In this document: piece by piece, positions 38,085 through 47,762 of the stretch | Layout: each line of letters begins with the position of its first letter | Numbering within the stretch: position 1 is the stretch's first letter | Source of the DNA: Streptococcus mitis | Lineage (GTDB): Bacteria > Bacillota > Bacilli > Lactobacillales > Streptococcaceae | DNA length: 64,000 nucleotides | Assembly: GCF_016658865.1 (NCBI RefSeq) | Contig: NZ_CP067992.1 | Span: 1,011,001 to 1,075,000, forward strand | Reading direction: 5' to 3' | The notes under the pieces: model-generated | Told to the model about the DNA's origin: nothing | Seen by the model: only the letters and a program-made list of their open reading frames with translations | Database searches by the model: none | Made by a program: the position numbers and the translations under genes

Positions 38085-39970
38085 CAATCCATCTCCCTTA
38101 CATGAGTCTCAATAAAGGCAATGTGCTCTGGAGTGAGGTCAAAATATTCATATAACTGTCGGTCAATGTCTGATACCGACTGTGACCAGTCAATATCAGA
38201 ATTGACCGAAAAATTAAATAAAGGTACTTTTGCCCACTTTTCTTTAGTGTTGTCCTGTGTAATTTTTAATACTCCCAACAATGCTCTTGCAAACTTTGTT
38301 TTGATGTATTTTAAACAATTAGAAGCCTCTGTATAAGTTTCAAAACCACCAATAGAAAGAAATGTCTCTGTAGCCCCGATTAGGGGTTCCCCGATTAGGG
38401 GTGTAGATAATACTTCACCTATTGCCCCACTTCCATTTGATTTTGGAATAAAAACTTTATATTTATAAAAGTGGTCAGGTAATGCAAAATTTTTTTCATC
38501 TGCATAATAATATACACGTTTTGAATTATACAACCCTAAAAAAGAAATCTGACTATCAAATTTCTTTTCTTCAAAGAAGATGATATTCTTTAAAATTCTA
38601 AAAGCACCTGACCCTACATCATATTTATGTCCTTTAGATTGTATTTTTTCAATTTCTGGATATTCTTCTAAAGCTCTTTTTGATAATTTATATACTCCTC
38701 TACCACTAACAATCTTAGTGAAAGAATCTAAATTTTTTGACATCACTAGATGTAAGATCTCATTTAATTCTTTAAATGGAGTAAAGGTATCAATTGGTTC
38801 AAATAAACTATTATTATCTTGATAAATGATTGCAACTCCACCTTTTATATCTGTACCTGAAAAAACCTTTGACGAGTCTTGTTCATAATATTCAACTTTA
38901 ACGTGTTCATTTGTTAAAATTTTGTTATTCCAACTTTTTGGAGTTCCACCAGCATTAAACAAAAATCTTCCGGGAGTTATTAAAATGCTTCTATCAGCTA
39001 TTTTAACCGATTCATCAAGAAAATTATGATAAACAGGAGGAGCAAATGAAACATTTTCTCCTAATGTATTATCCTGATATGGCGGATTTCCTATCACGAC
39101 ATCAAATTTCATTTCACTTTCCTCACTAGATAGGCGCTCAAAACCTATCATTTTATTTTTTTTCCAGTCTTTGATTTGGGTTTTAGATTCTTCTGCTTGT
39201 TCTACTTCCAGCTCATCGGAAAACAAGCTTAACTGTTGAGATTGCTTTTGTGTAGCTGAGTAAGGACTAATTTTTTTCAATCCATCCATCTGAAAGACAT
39301 TGTAGGATATAATAGTCGCAATTTCTTTCTTTTGCTCTAATCTCGGTTGATTTCCAGTCTTTGCAAGATAGTAGTCTTCAAATGTCGCTAAAAGATTTTC
39401 ACGCGCCAAAAGGAGAGAATCTCCTTGATACTCATATCCATAAGAAGCTCGATAAGCTTTTTTTACAAGTTCATAAAAGGTGACTTCATCTGAAACCTCA
39501 CGACTAATCCGTTGTAGTTTTCTATCTACAAACCCAACTCGCTCAGATAATGGAATTTCCTCACCAGTTACTGTATCATAACGCGTTACCATATAAGGTG
39601 CTTCACCACAGGTGATTTCTAGCCAGCGTAATTGGATATAATCTTCAAGATCCAGAGCTTCAAGTTCAGCTTCCACATAGCCATTTTGCTTTTCAACCAA
39701 CCAAGTTGGCGTAAAGACTTCGGCTCTAATCTTGGTTCGGTCTTTTTGCTCATACTTAGACTTTTCTGATCGGGGTTGAATCAAGTTTGCATAGGTTCCC
39801 GTCACCCTACTTGGAGTAATGCGGTCACTTGGAGCAAATCCCTTTCCCAACAATTCATAAGAATGAGTCGCCCAAACAATATTTTTCTTGGTCGTTCGAT
39901 CTTTTAAAAGAATTTTTAATAAGTCAGCAGACTCCATAGCCAAACTTTCTTCACTAATATCTATTGTCAT
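38084..39970 (-). CDS. Eco57I-type adenine DNA methyltransferase of the R-M system
   Basis: N6-adenine methyltransferase (628 aa). RAEVFTPTWLVEKQNGYVE starts the catalytic domain, LEITCGEAPYMVTRYDTVTG holds the AdoMet region, and FDVVIGNPPYQD is the catalytic NPPY motif. The C-terminal 300 residues are probably the target-recognition region; they contain a tandem PLIGE-PLIGA repeat from two 15-bp units at 38374-38403. The ATG at 39970 follows GAGAGAGG and gives MTIDISEES; farther upstream starts would run into the terminator. First gene of the operon, translationally coupled to the helicase gene. Confidence 0.85.
   Translation of the reverse strand: MTIDISEESLAMESADLLKILLKDRTTKKNIVWATHSYELLGKGFAPSDRITPSRVTGTYANLIQPRSEKSKYEQKDRTKIRAEVFTPTWLVEKQNGYVEAELEALDLEDYIQLRWLEITCGEAPYMVTRYDTVTGEEIPLSERVGFVDRKLQRISREVSDEVTFYELVKKAYRASYGYEYQGDSLLLARENLLATFEDYYLAKTGNQPRLEQKKEIATIISYNVFQMDGLKKISPYSATQKQSQQLSLFSDELEVEQAEESKTQIKDWKKNKMIGFERLSSEESEMKFDVVIGNPPYQDNTLGENVSFAPPVYHNFLDESVKIADRSILITPGRFLFNAGGTPKSWNNKILTNEHVKVEYYEQDSSKVFSGTDIKGGVAIIYQDNNSLFEPIDTFTPFKELNEILHLVMSKNLDSFTKIVSGRGVYKLSKRALEEYPEIEKIQSKGHKYDVGSGAFRILKNIIFFEEKKFDSQISFLGLYNSKRVYYYADEKNFALPDHFYKYKVFIPKSNGSGAIGEVLSTPLIGEPLIGATETFLSIGGFETYTEASNCLKYIKTKFARALLGVLKITQDNTKEKWAKVPLFNFSVNSDIDWSQSVSDIDRQLYEYFDLTPEHIAFIETHVREMD
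38374..38403. repeat. In-frame 15-bp tandem repeat in the methyltransferase gene
   Basis: Two copies, CCCCGATTAGGGGTT and CCCCGATTAGGGGTG, encoding PLIGE/PLIGA on the minus strand. Each unit is itself an inverted repeat (CCCC-n5-GGGG). Confidence 0.9.
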
Positions 39971-39998
39971 AAGCAACCTCTCTCGTACTATAAACCTT

Positions 39999-40007
39999 AT
40001 TATATCA
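39999..40007 (-). promoter_or_regulatory. Extended -10 promoter of the R-M operon
   Basis: Minus-strand TGA-TATAAT about 30 bp before the methyltransferase start; no clear -35. Confidence 0.6.
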
Positions 40008-40049
40008 TATTTTAAATGGTGTTTGGAGTAGAAAATAATAACTAAACAT

Positions 40050-40079
40050 AACAAAAGAAGGCGCTCGCCTTCTTTTTTA
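40050..40079. terminator. Bidirectional terminator after walJ, duplicate of the bta terminator
   Basis: AAAAGAAGGCG / CGCCTTCTTTT stem with A and T runs on both sides. It contains the walJ TAA. Matches the rebuilt bta terminator at 29 of 30 positions, so the R-M operon lies between direct repeats. Confidence 0.85.
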
Positions 40080-40886
40080 TATGTCTGTCAATGGTGTTGC
40101 GGTATCTGGTGAGGTATCATAAACCTTAAAGTCTACTCCGACTCCCAGATCAGCCTGGGCTAGCTGATTGACCATGGTCATGTGAGCTAGCTCCTTGATA
40201 TTGTTTTCCTTAGACAAGTGACCAAGATAGATTTTCTTAGTGCGATTTCCTAGCGTCCGAATCATGGCTTCAGCACCGTCCTCGTTAGAAAGATGACCAA
40301 GATCCGATAGGATTCGTTGTTTGAGGCGCCAAGCATAGGAACCTGCTCGCAAAATCTCTACATCATGGTTGGACTCGATAAGATAGCCATCTGCATTCTC
40401 GACAATTCCTGCCATACGGTCACTAACATAACCTGTATCTGTCAAAAGGACAAAACTCTTGTCATCCTTCATAAAGCGATAGAACTGCGGTGCGACTGCA
40501 TCATGGCTTACACCAAAACTCTCGATATCGATATCTCCAAATGTCTTGGTTTTGCCCATTTCAAAGATGTGCTTTTGCGAAGAATCTACCTTGCCAAGAT
40601 ACTTGCTATTTTCTATAGCTTGCCAAGTTTTTTCATTGGCATAAAGATCCATACCATACTTGCGAGCCAAAACTCCCACTCCATGGATATGATCTGAATG
40701 CTCATGGGTAATCAAGATGGCATCAAGGTCTTCTGGTTTGCGATTTATTTCAGAAAGTAGGCTGGTAATTTTCTTACCAGACAAGCCTGCATCCACTAAA
40801 AGCTTCTTTTTTGGGGTTTCCAGATAAAAGGAATTTCCACTGGAGCCCGACGCTAAAATACTGTATTTAAAGCCTATTTCACTCAT
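40077..40886 (-). CDS. walJ: WalJ/VicX/YycJ metallo-beta-lactamase-fold protein
   Basis: MBL-fold hydrolase (269 aa) encoded with the WalRK system in Firmicutes. The zinc motif ITHEHSDHIHGVG is near residues 59-71, with LLTDTGYVSDRM and LESNHDVEIL farther on and GHLSKEN near the C terminus. The role is thought to link to WalRK signalling or DNA handling; the substrate is not established. It begins one base after the walK stop, so the three genes form the walRKJ operon, ending in the duplicated terminator. Confidence 0.93.
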   Translation of the reverse strand: MSEIGFKYSILASGSSGNSFYLETPKKKLLVDAGLSGKKITSLLSEINRKPEDLDAILITHEHSDHIHGVGVLARKYGMDLYANEKTWQAIENSKYLGKVDSSQKHIFEMGKTKTFGDIDIESFGVSHDAVAPQFYRFMKDDKSFVLLTDTGYVSDRMAGIVENADGYLIESNHDVEILRAGSYAWRLKQRILSDLGHLSNEDGAEAMIRTLGNRTKKIYLGHLSKENNIKELAHMTMVNQLAQADLGVGVDFKVYDTSPDTATPLTDI

Positions 40887-40887
40887 T

Positions 40888-42237
40888 CTAGTCTTCTACT
40901 TCATCCTCCCATACTTCTTCTTTCACTGCATCCTTATCATAAGGGAGTACAATGGTAAAGGTTGAACCCTTACCGTATTCACTTTTGGCCCAAATAAAGC
41001 CATTATGTTGTTTGATAATTTCTTTAGCAATAGACAGTCCCAAACCTGTTCCACCTTGAGCACGACTTCTAGCACGGTCAACACGGTAGAAACGGTCAAA
41101 AATACGTGGTAAATCCTGCTTAGGAATACCCAAGCCTTGGTCTGAGATTGATAAAATCATCTGATCATCAGTTGTCTTCATGGTCACTGTGATTTTCCCA
41201 CCATCTGGTGAATACTTAATGGCATTGTTAAGAATATTATCAATCACCTGCGTCATTTTGTCTGTATCAATTTCAATCCAGACAGACGTGATCGGATAAT
41301 CTCTAACCAATTCGTATTTCTTCTCTTCATCTGATCCCCTCATCTTATCAAAACGGTTAAGAATAAAAGTAATAAAAGCTGTAAAGTTAATCAGTTCCAC
41401 ATCTAGATGACTGGTTGCATTATCAATACGTGAAAGATGGAGAAGATCCGTCACCATCCGCATCATACGGTTTGTTTCGTCTAGAGACACCTTGATAAAG
41501 TCTGGAGCGACAGGTTCTGACAAGGCACCCTCATCCAAGGCTTCAAGATAGGATTTTACGCTGGTCAGAGGCGTCCGTAGCTCATGACTAACGTTGGAAA
41601 CAAAGAGCCTCCGTTCCCGTTCTTCCTTCTCCTGCTCCGTCGTATCATGCAAAACTGCAACCAACCCTGAGATAAAGCCAGACTCTCGACGAACCAAGGC
41701 AAAACGTACACGAAGGCTCAGATATTCACCATTGGCATCCTGAGAATCAATCATAAGCTCAGGAACTTGGGTAATCAAATCACGAAGTTCATACTCATCT
41801 TCAATCTCAAGCAATTCTAGGATACTTTTGTTTAGAACATCTTCTTTCTGAACACCTAGCTGTTTCTTAGCCATGTCATTAATCATAGTAATCTTGCCAC
41901 GACGATTGGTCGCAAGGACTCCATCCGTCATGTAAGACAGGATACTATGTAATCTTTTACTCTCCTGTTCCAGATTTTCCTGGGTTAGACGAATTACTTC
42001 TGATAAATCATTGAGATTATTGGTAATATTAGTGATTTCAGAGCTTCCCTGCATGTCCAACACCTGAGAATAATCTCCTGCAATCAGGTCTTTTACCTTT
42101 TGATTGATTTGCTTCAGCCGAATATTATCCCGACGATTTTCTAGCAAGAGTAAGGTAACAATCAAGATAAAGCCCAATAAAATCAAAATAAAGATAAAAT
42201 CACTGGTAAGAATGTTTTTTCTAATCAATTCAATCAT
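40888..42237 (-). CDS. walK: Sensor histidine kinase WalK (VicK)
   Basis: Membrane sensor kinase (449 aa) of the essential wall-homeostasis two-component system. One membrane helix (about 12-33) with almost no outside domain, as in streptococci; HAMP (about 35-85), PAS (95-200), dimerisation domain with His218 in [11 protein letters not shown], and ATPase domain with [18 protein letters not shown] and [12 protein letters not shown]. In pneumococci the pathway controls pcsB and other wall hydrolases. Overlaps walR by 8 nt. Confidence 0.96.
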   Translation of the reverse strand: MIELIRKNILTSDFIFILILLGFILIVTLLLLENRRDNIRLKQINQKVKDLIAGDYSQVLDMQGSSEITNITNNLNDLSEVIRLTQENLEQESKRLHSILSYMTDGVLATNRRGKITMINDMAKKQLGVQKEDVLNKSILELLEIEDEYELRDLITQVPELMIDSQDANGEYLSLRVRFALVRRESGFISGLVAVLHDTTEQEKEERERRLFVSNVSHELRTPLTSVKSYLEALDEGALSEPVAPDFIKVSLDETNRMMRMVTDLLHLSRIDNATSHLDVELINFTAFITFILNRFDKMRGSDEEKKYELVRDYPITSVWIEIDTDKMTQVIDNILNNAIKYSPDGGKITVTMKTTDDQMILSISDQGLGIPKQDLPRIFDRFYRVDRARSRAQGGTGLGLSIAKEIIKQHNGFIWAKSEYGKGSTFTIVLPYDKDAVKEEVWEDEVED

Positions 42238-42937
42238 TATTTCTCATATAATAACCAACACCGCGACGTGTTAGAATATATTCTGGACGACTTGGCGTGT
42301 CTTCAATCTTCTCACGCAAACGTCTGATAGTTACGTCGACTGTTCGAACATCTCCGAAATAATCATAACCCCAGACAGTTTCAAGCAAGTGTTCACGCGT
42401 AATTACTTGACCGATATGAGACGCCAAGTGATACAAAAGCTCAAATTCACGGTGGGTTAAGTCTAGTTCTTCACCATATTTTTTAGCAACATAGGCATCT
42501 GGAACAATCTCCAAGTCCCCAATTTGCAAGGGTTGGGTTTTCTTTTCATCAGACTCTTGATTATCTACAGAAACCAAGTCCGTACGACGAAGAAGAGCTT
42601 TAACACGCGCCTGCAATTCACGATTCGAGAAGGGTTTTGTCACATAGTCATCCGCCCCAAGCTCTAAACCGATAACCTTATCAAATTCACTGTCTTTGGC
42701 AGAAAGCATGATAATAGGTACACTACTTGTCTTGCGAATAGTCTTAGCAACTTCTAGACCATCAATTTCTGGAAGCATCAAATCCAGAATAATAATATCT
42801 GGCTGCTCTGCTTCAAATTGTTCTAGCGCTTCACGGCCATTAAAAGCAGTTACAACCTCGTAACCTTCCTTGGTCATATTAAACTTGATAATATCCGAGA
42901 TTGGTTTTTCATCATCTACAATTAATATTTTTTTCAT
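42230..42937 (-). CDS. walR: Response regulator WalR (VicR)
   Basis: OmpR/PhoB-type regulator (235 aa). Receiver domain with acidic pocket VDDE, phospho-acceptor Asp52 in [10 protein letters not shown] and Lys in VTKPF; winged-helix C-terminal domain with [18 protein letters not shown] and [15 protein letters not shown] start at the ATG at 42937 ([11 protein letters not shown], preceded by AAAGGTGAAC), as in the family; a longer frame of 17 codons upstream has no support. It is essential in pneumococci through pcsB expression. Confidence 0.96.
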   Translation of the reverse strand: MKKILIVDDEKPISDIIKFNMTKEGYEVVTAFNGREALEQFEAEQPDIIILDLMLPEIDGLEVAKTIRKTSSVPIIMLSAKDSEFDKVIGLELGADDYVTKPFSNRELQARVKALLRRTDLVSVDNQESDEKKTQPLQIGDLEIVPDAYVAKKYGEELDLTHREFELLYHLASHIGQVITREHLLETVWGYDYFGDVRTVDVTIRRLREKIEDTPSRPEYILTRRGVGYYMRNND

Positions 42938-42991
42938 TTGTTCACCTTTTTCTCTACTATTATACCAAAAAATAACAAGAAGACACAATAG

Positions 42992-44167
42992 CTAGTCTTT
43001 GCTACCGTCTAAGTTGGCTTGTGCATAAGCCTGCCAGATTTTTTGTTGGGGTTTGGCAAGTGGGTAATTCTGAAACTCTTCTGGTGAAAGCCAGCGAACT
43101 TCCCTAACTGAAAAGTCATGGAAGTCAGTCACCTGGCCTGCTACAATTTGAACATGCCACTTGCGATGACTAAAGACATGCTTGACAGTCTCAAAACAAA
43201 CATCAAGCCAATCAACATCTAAGTCATAGTCCTGCTGGAAACTCTCTTCTGGACTGGGACCAAAGTTCACATTTTCTTCTGCAACCTGATGAAAGAGGTC
43301 AAACTGCTCTCCTTGCGAAAAGTTATCAACTTCTATCAAGGGGAAATGCCAAAAACCGGCCAATAGCTTTTCACTTTCATTTTTTTCAAGTAAAAATTGT
43401 CCCTGAGCATTTTTGACCACCAAGGCTTTAAGATAAATAGGAACCGGCTTTTTCTTTGGAGCCTTGATTGGATAACGGTCCATTGTTCCATTCTGATATG
43501 CTGCACTAAAGTCCTTAACTGGGCTTTCTTCTGGTCTGGGATTTACAGGTGCCTCAATATCTGAGCCCAAGTCCATCAAAGCTTGGTTAAAGTCACCAGG
43601 ACGTTCTGGGTCAATCAAGATTTCCATCATTGCCTGAAAAATTTTGCGATTACTTGGAATGCCAATATCATGATTGACTTCGAACATACGAGCCAAAACC
43701 CTCATAACATTGCCATCTACAGCCGGCTCAGGCAAGTTAAAAGCAATACTGGAAATGGCTCCTGCAGTGTAAGGACCAATCCCTTTCAAACTGGAAATTC
43801 CTTCATAGGTGTTTGGAAATCGACCACCAAAAGCCGTCATAATCTGCTGGGCTGCAGCCTGCATATTGCGCACTCGAGAATAATAACCCAAACCTTCCCA
43901 AGCCTTCAACAAACGCTCTTCAGGGGCATTCGCCAAACTTTCCACTGTTGGAAACCAGTCCAAGAATCGTTCGTAGTAAGGGATAACCGTATCCACCCTG
44001 GTCTGCTGGAGCATAATCTCAGAAACCCAGATATAATAAGGATTTTTACTTCTACGCCACGGTAAATCTCTTTTGTTTTCATCATACCAAGCGAGAAGTT
44101 TCTCACGGAAAGAAATAATCTTCTCCTCCGGCCACATGACGATACCGTATTCTTTCAAATCTAACAT
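42992..44167 (-). CDS. mutY: A/G-specific adenine glycosylase MutY, lacking the Fe-S cysteines
   Basis: Removes adenine opposite 8-oxo-guanine (391 aa). Catalytic Glu50 in SEIMLQQTRV, helix-hairpin-helix SLKGIGPYTAGAISS near 126-140, and Asp151 in AVDGNVMRVLARM. The cluster region that normally has four Cys reads GSDIEAPVNPRPEESPVKDF (201-220): every Cys is replaced, so this is a clusterless MutY. The C-terminal Nudix-like domain (about 235-375) recognises 8-oxo-G. ATG at 44167 has no Shine-Dalgarno; a -10 box ends six bases upstream, predicting a leaderless mRNA. Works with MutX in this window against oxidised guanine. Confidence 0.93.
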   Translation of the reverse strand: MLDLKEYGIVMWPEEKIISFREKLLAWYDENKRDLPWRRSKNPYYIWVSEIMLQQTRVDTVIPYYERFLDWFPTVESLANAPEERLLKAWEGLGYYSRVRNMQAAAQQIMTAFGGRFPNTYEGISSLKGIGPYTAGAISSIAFNLPEPAVDGNVMRVLARMFEVNHDIGIPSNRKIFQAMMEILIDPERPGDFNQALMDLGSDIEAPVNPRPEESPVKDFSAAYQNGTMDRYPIKAPKKKPVPIYLKALVVKNAQGQFLLEKNESEKLLAGFWHFPLIEVDNFSQGEQFDLFHQVAEENVNFGPSPEESFQQDYDLDVDWLDVCFETVKHVFSHRKWHVQIVAGQVTDFHDFSVREVRWLSPEEFQNYPLAKPQQKIWQAYAQANLDGSKD

Positions 44168-44173
44168 ATCTCT

Positions 44174-44202
44174 AGTATAACACAGAAGACTCTAACTGTC
44201 CT
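44174..44202 (-). promoter_or_regulatory. Promoter of mutY, six bases from the start codon
   Basis: Minus-strand AGGACA (44197-44202), 17-nt spacer ending TGT, TATACT (44174-44179), then six bases to ATG. Confidence 0.6.
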
Positions 44203-44214
44203 TTTCCTAGTATT

Positions 44215-44241
44215 AAAAAGCCTCTTTCCAAGGGAAAGAGG
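44215..44241 (-). terminator. Terminator of pta
   Basis: Perfect 9-bp stem CCTCTTTCC / GGAAAGAGG with a 3-nt loop and CTTTTT on the minus strand. Confidence 0.85.
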
Positions 44242-44249
44242 ACTAAATC

Positions 44250-45224
44250 TTATTGATGAACTGCTTGAGCTGCTGTGATAAGGGTCAACTTATACACATC
44301 ATCCGCATTACATCCACGAGAAAGGTCATTAACTGGCTTGTTCAAACCTTGCAAAACAGGTCCTACAGCCGCAAAACCACCAAGGCGTTCGGCCATCTTG
44401 TAGCCAATATTTCCTGCCTCGATACCTGGGAAGATAAAGACATTTGCTTGACCAGCTACTGTACTTCCAGGAGCTTTCAAAGCTGCAGTTTCGGGAACAA
44501 AGGCCGCATCAAATTGCAACTCACCATCGATTTCGAGGTCAGGGCGCAAGTCGTGAGCAATTTTAGTTGCTTCAACGACCTTATCGACGCTTTCACCAAA
44601 TCCTGAACCTTTAGTAGAATAGCTTAGCATAGCAATTTTAGGTTCGATGCCAAACATCTTAGCTGTGATTGCTGAGTTGATGGCAATTTCAGCCAAGGCT
44701 TCTGCATCAGGATTGATATTGATAGCACAGTCTCCAAATAGGTAACGTTCCGTACCACGAACCATGAGGAAGGCACCTGACGTACGCGTTACATTTGGAC
44801 GAGTTTTGATAATTTGAAGGGCTGGGCGAACTGTTGAAGCAGTTGAGTGAATCGCTCCTGACACCATTCCATCAACCAAGCCCAAGTATACCAACATAAC
44901 ACCAAAGTAGTTAACATCTTCAACCAAAACCTTGCGTGCATCTTCTTCAGATATTTTGCCCTTACGACGCTCTACCAAAGCAGTAACCATTTCTTCAAAT
45001 TGAGGATAGTGTTGAGGGTCAATGACTTCATAGCCATCTGCAATACCTTCAATTTCAAGATAAATTTTAATTTTTTCAGGATTTCCAAGCAAAACAGGAA
45101 TCACTTCTGTTTCTTTTACCAAGCGTTTAGTTGCTTGAAGAATACGAGGTTCTTCCCCTTCAGGGAGAACGATACGAGCATTTTTACCAACCAAGTTGGC
45201 TTTGAGACTTTCAAAAACTTCCAT
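44250..45224 (-). CDS. pta: Phosphate acetyltransferase
   Basis: Converts acetyl-CoA and phosphate to acetyl phosphate and CoA (324 aa), with AckA giving ATP and acetate. Pta domain throughout: ARIVLPEGEEPRI at the N terminus, VYLGLVDGMVSGAIHSTAST and SYSTKGSGFGESVDKV in the middle, FVFPGIEAGN-like FIFPGIEAGNIGYKMAERL near 265-284. The length is typical of Gram-positive Pta. Single gene with ribosome-binding site AAAGGAG. In streptococci acetyl phosphate also feeds response regulators. Confidence 0.96.
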   Translation of the reverse strand: MEVFESLKANLVGKNARIVLPEGEEPRILQATKRLVKETEVIPVLLGNPEKIKIYLEIEGIADGYEVIDPQHYPQFEEMVTALVERRKGKISEEDARKVLVEDVNYFGVMLVYLGLVDGMVSGAIHSTASTVRPALQIIKTRPNVTRTSGAFLMVRGTERYLFGDCAININPDAEALAEIAINSAITAKMFGIEPKIAMLSYSTKGSGFGESVDKVVEATKIAHDLRPDLEIDGELQFDAAFVPETAALKAPGSTVAGQANVFIFPGIEAGNIGYKMAERLGGFAAVGPVLQGLNKPVNDLSRGCNADDVYKLTLITAAQAVHQ

Positions 45225-45267
45225 GAGTTTTCTCCTTTAAGATAATAATTATACTCTGAAACTGTTT

Positions 45268-46164
45268 TTATAGAGTATTAGTTGATAACTGGGTAATAAG
45301 GTTGCTAAAATCATCCGGCAAGGGACTTTCTAACTGCAAGTCTTGCTCTAAAAATGGATGATAAAAAGTTAAGGAATGACAATGTAGGGCCTGGCGCTGA
45401 ATTCCATCGTCTAGACTACCACCGTACAAGTCATCTCCCAACAAAGGAAAACCAATATGAGAAAAATGGACTCGGATTTGGTGGGTTCGCCCAGTGTGCA
45501 AACGAATATCTACCAAGTGAATATTTCCATAAGAAGCTACAATCTTGTAAGAAGTATGAGCATACTTTCCACCTTTAGCCACACGTCTGGTGATAATAGA
45601 TTCTTCATCACGAGCAATCGGGGCAATAATTTCTCCCTCTTGCTCCAAGTGTCCATCACCTTTAACTAAAGCAAAGTAGCGTTTTTCAATGGACTTCTTC
45701 TGCAACTGCTTGTCTAATCGTGCGTGGGCATAGCCGTGCTTGGCAAAGAGCATCAAGCCAGAAGTGTCCCTATCAAGTCTTGTCACAATGTGAACCTGCT
45801 GATTTTCATAGTCTTGCTTGACGTAGTAACCCTTGATAAAATTGGCAATGGTATTGGAGTGATTGACACTAGGAATAGAAGCCACTCCATAGGGTTTATT
45901 TAAGACTAGAAAATGGTCATCCTCATAGAGAATATCCAGTGGGCGCTCGATAGCTTCTAGAGTTTCAAAGCCTTCCTCAGCGGGAATATCGATGATAACT
46001 AGGTCTCCAATATCCAATAGATAGGTTGCATTTTGCGGTTGGTCATTGACCAGAATAGCTCCACCCCAAAACTTAATCTTGGCCAGAAGCCCCTTAGAAA
46101 CCTCGTGCTTTTTCAAAAAGGTCTTAACCTTGACATGCTCATCTGCGATAAATTCAAACCTCAT
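45268..46164 (-). CDS. RluD-type rRNA pseudouridine synthase
   Basis: RluA/RluD family pseudouridine synthase (298 aa). An S4-like RNA-binding segment lies in the first 70 residues ([20 protein letters not shown]), then the catalytic domain with [17 protein letters not shown] (catalytic Asp) and [21 protein letters not shown]. Acts on large-subunit rRNA; exact positions cannot be read from sequence. Its ATG overlaps the nadK stop by 4 nt, last gene of relQ-nadK-rluD, a conserved streptococcal cluster that continues with pta. Confidence 0.92.
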   Translation of the reverse strand: MRFEFIADEHVKVKTFLKKHEVSKGLLAKIKFWGGAILVNDQPQNATYLLDIGDLVIIDIPAEEGFETLEAIERPLDILYEDDHFLVLNKPYGVASIPSVNHSNTIANFIKGYYVKQDYENQQVHIVTRLDRDTSGLMLFAKHGYAHARLDKQLQKKSIEKRYFALVKGDGHLEQEGEIIAPIARDEESIITRRVAKGGKYAHTSYKIVASYGNIHLVDIRLHTGRTHQIRVHFSHIGFPLLGDDLYGGSLDDGIQRQALHCHSLTFYHPFLEQDLQLESPLPDDFSNLITQLSTNTL

Positions 46165-46979
46165 TCGTCCACCTCACCGATGAAAGCATCCTTAACACGG
46201 TTCCAAAAACTGGTATGGCTAGGTGATGCGACAAAGTGAATCTTATGATGGTCGATTTGATACTCGATTCGCTCAATATTGCGGAAGGAATAAACGCTAT
46301 TGTCAACCGAAATGGTGTGGTAATCATTTCTTGTTGGAATGAGATCAATCTTGTCCTTCTTAGGCACAATAATGGAAGAGCCCAGCGTTCGATAGACACG
46401 ATTATTTAGGCTGGCAATTTCCGTCAACTGAAGAGCTTCAATGGTAGGATGTAACACTGCACCGCCAAGAGACTTATTATAAGCCGTACTACCAGTCGGT
46501 GTCGAAACTGTTAGCCCATCTCCACGAAAACGTTCAAAGTGGACACCGTTAATCACAACATCCGCCACCATGGTTCGATCAGACCTGCGGATACTGGCTT
46601 CATTCAGTGCTCTAAAAATCTTCACTTCACCATTTTCAAGAAAAACCTTCACATTCAGAACAGGGTATGAGACTCTTGCTCCGGTATCTAGCTGCAAATT
46701 AGTCACTAGCTTGTCCAACTCAAAATCACGGTAGTCCGTATAGAAACCCAAATGTCCAGTGTGAACACCAATGAAGCGGACCTTGTCAAGCTGGTTTTCG
46801 TACTTATGAAAGGCCGACAAGAGCATACCATCCCCACCAATGGAAATGACAATGTCCGGATTGGTATCATTGAGTATAAACTGATTTCTCTTCAAACGAT
46901 CTCGCAATTCATACAAAACCCTTTGACTCTGTGGTTTCCTATTAGCTATCAGGTCAATTCGTTTACCTGTATTCTTCAT
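46161..46979 (-). CDS. nadK: NAD kinase
   Basis: ATP-dependent NAD kinase (272 aa from ATG 46979), making NADP. The GGDGM motif near residue 45-50 and the glycine-rich [21 protein letters not shown] carry catalysis and NAD binding. The start is not certain: ATG 46979 gives [17 protein letters not shown] as in relatives, while a GTG four codons upstream (46991) sits closer to an AGGAA. Either way it overlaps relQ, so translation is coupled. Supplies NADP in a cluster with the alarmone synthetase RelQ. Confidence 0.94.
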   Translation of the reverse strand: MKNTGKRIDLIANRKPQSQRVLYELRDRLKRNQFILNDTNPDIVISIGGDGMLLSAFHKYENQLDKVRFIGVHTGHLGFYTDYRDFELDKLVTNLQLDTGARVSYPVLNVKVFLENGEVKIFRALNEASIRRSDRTMVADVVINGVHFERFRGDGLTVSTPTGSTAYNKSLGGAVLHPTIEALQLTEIASLNNRVYRTLGSSIIVPKKDKIDLIPTRNDYHTISVDNSVYSFRNIERIEYQIDHHKIHFVASPSHTSFWNRVKDAFIGEVDE

Positions 46980-47634
46980 CTGTATCGTCACTGTTTCCTA
47001 CACCATCATTTAATTTTCTACTCAAAGGATCAAAAAGTGCCTGGGCTTCTTGGATATCATCACGAATTTTACCCATTTCTTCATCCAACTGATGGGCAAT
47101 CTTGGCCGTGATTTCCAGCCGCTTCTTAATCTCCTCTGGGAAATCCCCTTGGTACTTGTAGTTGAGAGAATGTTCTATCGTTGCCCAGAAATTCATGGCC
47201 AAAGTACGAATTTGAATTTCCGCCAAAATGGTCTTTGCTCCATTGATGGTGTCAACCGTATATTCTACTACCACATGATAGGAACGGTAGCCTGATGCTT
47301 TTCGATGAGTAATGTAATCTCGCTCCTGTATGATTCGCATATCCTGACGTTTGCGCAAAATATCCACTACTTCCTTAACGTCATCTACAAACTGAACCAT
47401 CACACGCAAACCAGCAATATCTTGCAAATCGTGTTCCAAGGTCGCATAAGTAATGCCACGCCGAGCCATTTTTTCCCTGATGCTCTCAATCGGCTTGACT
47501 CGACCAGTCACAAACTCAATAGGAGAATGCTTATTTTGCTTACGATATTGCTTCCGAATACCACGTAGTTTAATCTTTAACTCACCAACAGCTTGAATGT
47601 AAGGATCTAGAAATTCTTCCCATTCTAAGGTCAT
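46963..47634 (-). CDS. relQ: Small alarmone synthetase RelQ
   Basis: GTP pyrophosphokinase without hydrolase domain (223 aa), making (p)ppGpp from ATP and GDP/GTP. The RelA/SpoT synthetase domain covers about 45-180: [20 protein letters not shown], then [10 protein letters not shown] with substrate residues and [22 protein letters not shown]. The C-terminal helix is charged. First gene of relQ-nadK-rluD, ribosome-binding site AAGGGAGA, with an extended -10 promoter in the divergent region facing the CYTH gene. Confidence 0.95.
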   Translation of the reverse strand: MTLEWEEFLDPYIQAVGELKIKLRGIRKQYRKQNKHSPIEFVTGRVKPIESIREKMARRGITYATLEHDLQDIAGLRVMVQFVDDVKEVVDILRKRQDMRIIQERDYITHRKASGYRSYHVVVEYTVDTINGAKTILAEIQIRTLAMNFWATIEHSLNYKYQGDFPEEIKKRLEITAKIAHQLDEEMGKIRDDIQEAQALFDPLSRKLNDGVGNSDDTDEEYR

Positions 47635-47674
47635 ATATTCTCCCTTGTTCTCATATTATCCTTCAAAAATATCT

Positions 47675-47703
47675 TTGATTTTTTCTCCAGATTCATATAC
47701 AAT
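47675..47703 (+). promoter_or_regulatory. Promoter of the CYTH gene
   Basis: TTGATT (47675-47680), 17-nt spacer, TACAAT (47698-47703), about 60 bp before the start. Confidence 0.6.
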
Positions 47704-47716
47704 AAATACAATGCTT

Positions 47717-47725
47717 ATTATACCA
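47717..47725 (-). promoter_or_regulatory. Extended -10 promoter of relQ-nadK-rluD
   Basis: Minus-strand TGG-TATAAT in the 128-bp divergent region; it overlaps the start region of the opposite transcript. Confidence 0.6.
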
Positions 47726-47762
47726 TAAATCCGCTTTCAACGATAAAGAAAAGGTAAGAAAA

